64,000 bases of DNA, taken from contig NW_005196755.1 of assembly GCF_000372725.1 (NCBI RefSeq), positions 201,969 to 265,968 of the forward strand, given 5' to 3'. The position numbers were made by a program, and so were the translations under genes. The stretch comes from Emiliania huxleyi CCMP1516. Lineage: Eukaryota; Haptophyta; Isochrysidales; Noelaerhabdaceae. This document shows, in pieces, positions 62,051 to 64,000 of this stretch (within the stretch, counting starts at the first letter, position 1; the number at the start of each line of letters is the position of its first letter). Under the pieces are notes generated by a model. It saw only the letters and a program-made list of their open reading frames with translations. It searched no databases and was not told the origin of the DNA.

Positions 62051-64000
62051 TTAATCAGAATCTTCCTGCAGCTCCTCAGCGCACTGCTTACACAAGCACA
62101 CATCATCGTCGAGATCTGCTACACGGAGGTACCGTTCCATGCACAAGGGGTGCAGCAGACCGTCGCAGCGGTGGGAGTTGTTGCAGCGGTGCAAGCGCAT
62201 CTGTGCGCTCCCACTCTTGCTGCAGTACGAGCACACTGGCGCCTCGCGCCGCCGCGAAGCTCGAGATCTCGCCGCGGACGAAGAGGGCCCACCATGGTCT
62301 CCCTCCTCCTCCTCCGCCTCCGCCTTCTCCGCCTTCTCCGCCGCTTCCGCCGCGAATGACCGCGCAACAGCCACAGCCGCGTCCACCGCCGTGTCGAAGT
62401 AGCCAAGCACTTGTCCCCGCGATAAGCCACAGCCGCGAAGCGCCCGGAAGCGGCCAGCACTGTGCCAGCACCGCGTTACCCCCCTGTACCCCGTGTTGCT
62501 GCAGCGCGATAGATGTAGGCGCAGACCTTCGGCTTCCTCAACAGGAACCGAGGGCCCGCGCCCCTCGCCTGCCTCGCCGTCGTCCGCCCGTGTGCTCGCC
62601 CGCGCGCCGCCACCGCGCTGCCTAAGGCAAGGAGGAAAGGAGAGCTTAATGTGTGATAGAGTTACGTGTGATGAACATGTGTGCGCAAAGGGGCCGCCTG
62701 CTGCTGCTGCTCGCGGGTTGCGCCGAGAAGTCCACATCCCCGCGTGCGCGGTTGTTGGTCCGGACCAAACGCTGCCATGTTGGCGGTATGCCAGACGCGA
62801 AATAGCGCAGTGCATTCGGATCGAGGTAGCCGGTCGATCTCGAAGGCGACACCTCGCATTTGCCCACGAGCAAATAGACGGTTCCGTTGACAGTTCGAAA
62901 CCGCGTGGAAGCGCGGGCACTGTCTCCCAGCCGCTCCACGCACCCACTGGTCCTCCACCAGTCGCTCGAGCTGCTCGTCTTGCCAACAAAGCATAGCCGC
63001 CACTTTCCATCGATCTCGTAGATAGCGGGGAACCACCTCCTCAGCTCCGTCTCCTGGCGCTCCTCTGGCGCCGCGGCCTCCCCGACTCTCCTCGCGTACG
63101 CGACAGCCGCCTCCACTGCGGTGCCAAAGCTTCCGAGGAAGATACGCGGCGCACCCCGCCCACCCACCTTGGTCTGGGCGCAAAACTTGCCTCGCTCCAA
63201 GTAGACCCCCAAATAGCCGGTGGCGCTATTGGGGGACAGGTGTAGCCGCATCCCGTCCGCCTCGGTCACGATTGGTACCTCCTCCGCTGCCTCCTCCGCC
63301 TCCTCCTCCTCCAACCGCCCAATCCCGCCCTCGAGGTCCGCCTCCTCAAAGTGCGCGCCCTCGAGGTCCGCCTCGAACGCCTCCGCCTCAGCCTCCTCCG
63401 CCTCCGCCTCCTCCAACCCCCCGATCTCGGCTCCGCTCTGCAGCCCCTGCTCCGGCGCCGCCTGCTCCGCCGCCGCCTGCTCCGCCCTGCGCCGCCTGCT
63501 CCGGCGCCGCGGTTCGGCCCCTCGGCTCGGGGGGGGCTGCGACCGAGGTGGCTCACTGTCGCCGCCCACGCCCTCATTGCCTAGGATGAAGGTTGTGGAG
63601 GGAATTGAAAGGAATATTGCGCTAGCCTAGGCTAGAATCGTAGGCGGGCCTGAGCCGTGCGACAGGAGAAGCGCCTCGTATCCGCGCTTGAGAAGTGTGC
63701 TTGCAGTCGAGGGAAGACCGAGGGCAACGCACACAGCGGGCCACAGCCGCCTCTCCTCAACTTCGACGTACCCCCCAAGCTTCAACACGTTGGTCAGCAC
63801 CAACCCCGCCAAGTCCGTCTGACAGGGTGGGGTGGGGTGGGGTCTGGGTTAGGGTGAGGGTTAGGGTTAGGGTGAGGGTTAGGGCTTCGGTGGGGCTTTC
63901 CGGGTGCTCTACGGGCCTGCCTTTCCCGGATTCGCCCTACGGCGCTCCTAGGATTACTGCCTACTAATTCCCCTTACAGAATTCTGACCCTCTTGGTGAT
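62051..64000 (-). CDS. ARID-AP2-zinc-finger nuclear protein, 5' end outside the window
   Basis: Three resolved exons (63818-63650, 63580-62698, 62621-62051) give 540 residues in one frame; both introns are GC-AG. Exon 63818-63650 encodes an ARID-like DNA-binding segment (TNVLKLGGYVEVEERRLWPA then LGLPSTASTLLKRGYEALLL). Next is an acidic, Glu/Ala-rich linker, then two AP2-like domains: GMRLHLSPNSATGYLGVYLE ... RIFLGSFGTAVEAAVAYAR, and GLRLHLSRCSNTGYRGVTRC ... LGYFDTAVDAAVAVAR. The C-terminus (about the last 60 residues) is a PHD-like zinc region (VCSYCSKSGSAQMRLHRCNN, LLHPLCMERYL, CLCKQC). This suggests a chromatin-linked transcription regulator. At least one more exon lies upstream; a GTAAGG donor at about 63976 ends a piece that runs off the window. 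Confidence 0.78.
63831..63890 (-). repeat. Telomere-like TTAGGG/TGAGGG repeats in an intron
   Basis: GGGTTAGGGTGAGGGTTAGG-type units, about six, next to GGGGTGGGGT repeats. They lie between an ARID-coding exon and a further donor site, so they are intronic and not a chromosome end. Confidence 0.7.

Noticed and set aside
63831-63890. Chromosome end (telomere)
   Set aside because: Only about six degenerate units, flanked on both sides by unique sequence with splice signals of one gene.

Overview
The window is nuclear DNA of a eukaryotic alga, most probably a haptophyte (Emiliania/Gephyrocapsa/Chrysochromulina type). The signs are high GC, genes with many short introns, a very high share of GC-AG introns, a nuclear plastid ribosomal protein bL35 with an ASAFVP-type cleavage motif (bipartite targeting to a plastid of red-algal origin), and haptophyte-like domain mixtures (AP2 with ARID, RAP/OPR repeats, MORN, RCC1/F-box, NHL/BTB, a hydroxyproline-arabinosyltransferase-like enzyme). 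The genus is inference. There are two assembly gaps, at 9293-9499 and 30081-30180.

Layout: 3' end of an unknown gene (29-334); type II NADH dehydrogenase (minus, 754-3154); repeat-rich spacer; RAP/OPR-repeat RNA-binding protein (5266-7434); DEAH/RHA-type RNA helicase (minus, 7887-14704), head to head with an NHL-BTB protein (14829-16505); MORN/IQ protein (minus, 17808-19337); LINE reverse-transcriptase remnant (19531-20808); plastid bL35 (21700-22269); F-box/RCC1 protein (23850-25307); VPS54 of the GARP complex (minus, 26439-33274); polytopic membrane/Cys-rich protein (34326-36991); DUF1415-like protein with a C-terminal fusion (minus, 37462-39596), head to head with a RING-ankyrin-SAM protein (39800-41839); HPAT/SGT-like glycosyltransferase (42975-46282); beta-sandwich protein (minus, 46660-47716); beta-rich unknown protein (minus, 49137-50339, perhaps to 48222); orphan STT3 fragment (51535-51705); plastid-type SAM methyltransferase (51844-53266); McrC-like nuclease (minus, 53583-55547), head to head with a small TPR protein (55656-56203); about 5.8 kb of repeats and LINE RNase H remnants; ARID-AP2-zinc protein (minus, 62051 to beyond 64000).

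These genes do not form a pathway or operon; they are unrelated housekeeping and lineage-specific genes. What ties the region together is its intron architecture. Many introns are flanked by a direct repeat: the first nucleotides of the intron copy the first nucleotides of the next exon, from a few to about 38 nt. The inserted cores fall into recurring families: a ~180-bp element seen five times in three genes, short TA-rich palindromes, TGTTCACA hairpins, and (GAGATATGGG)n or (ATCTCGGC)n minisatellites. This looks like recent, large-scale intron gain by introner-like elements or local duplication and is the main candidate for a notable system here. The second is an intronless, full-length McrC-like gene in this intron-rich locus. 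Three SINE-like repeat families and a short element (R4) found just upstream of several start codons complete the picture.
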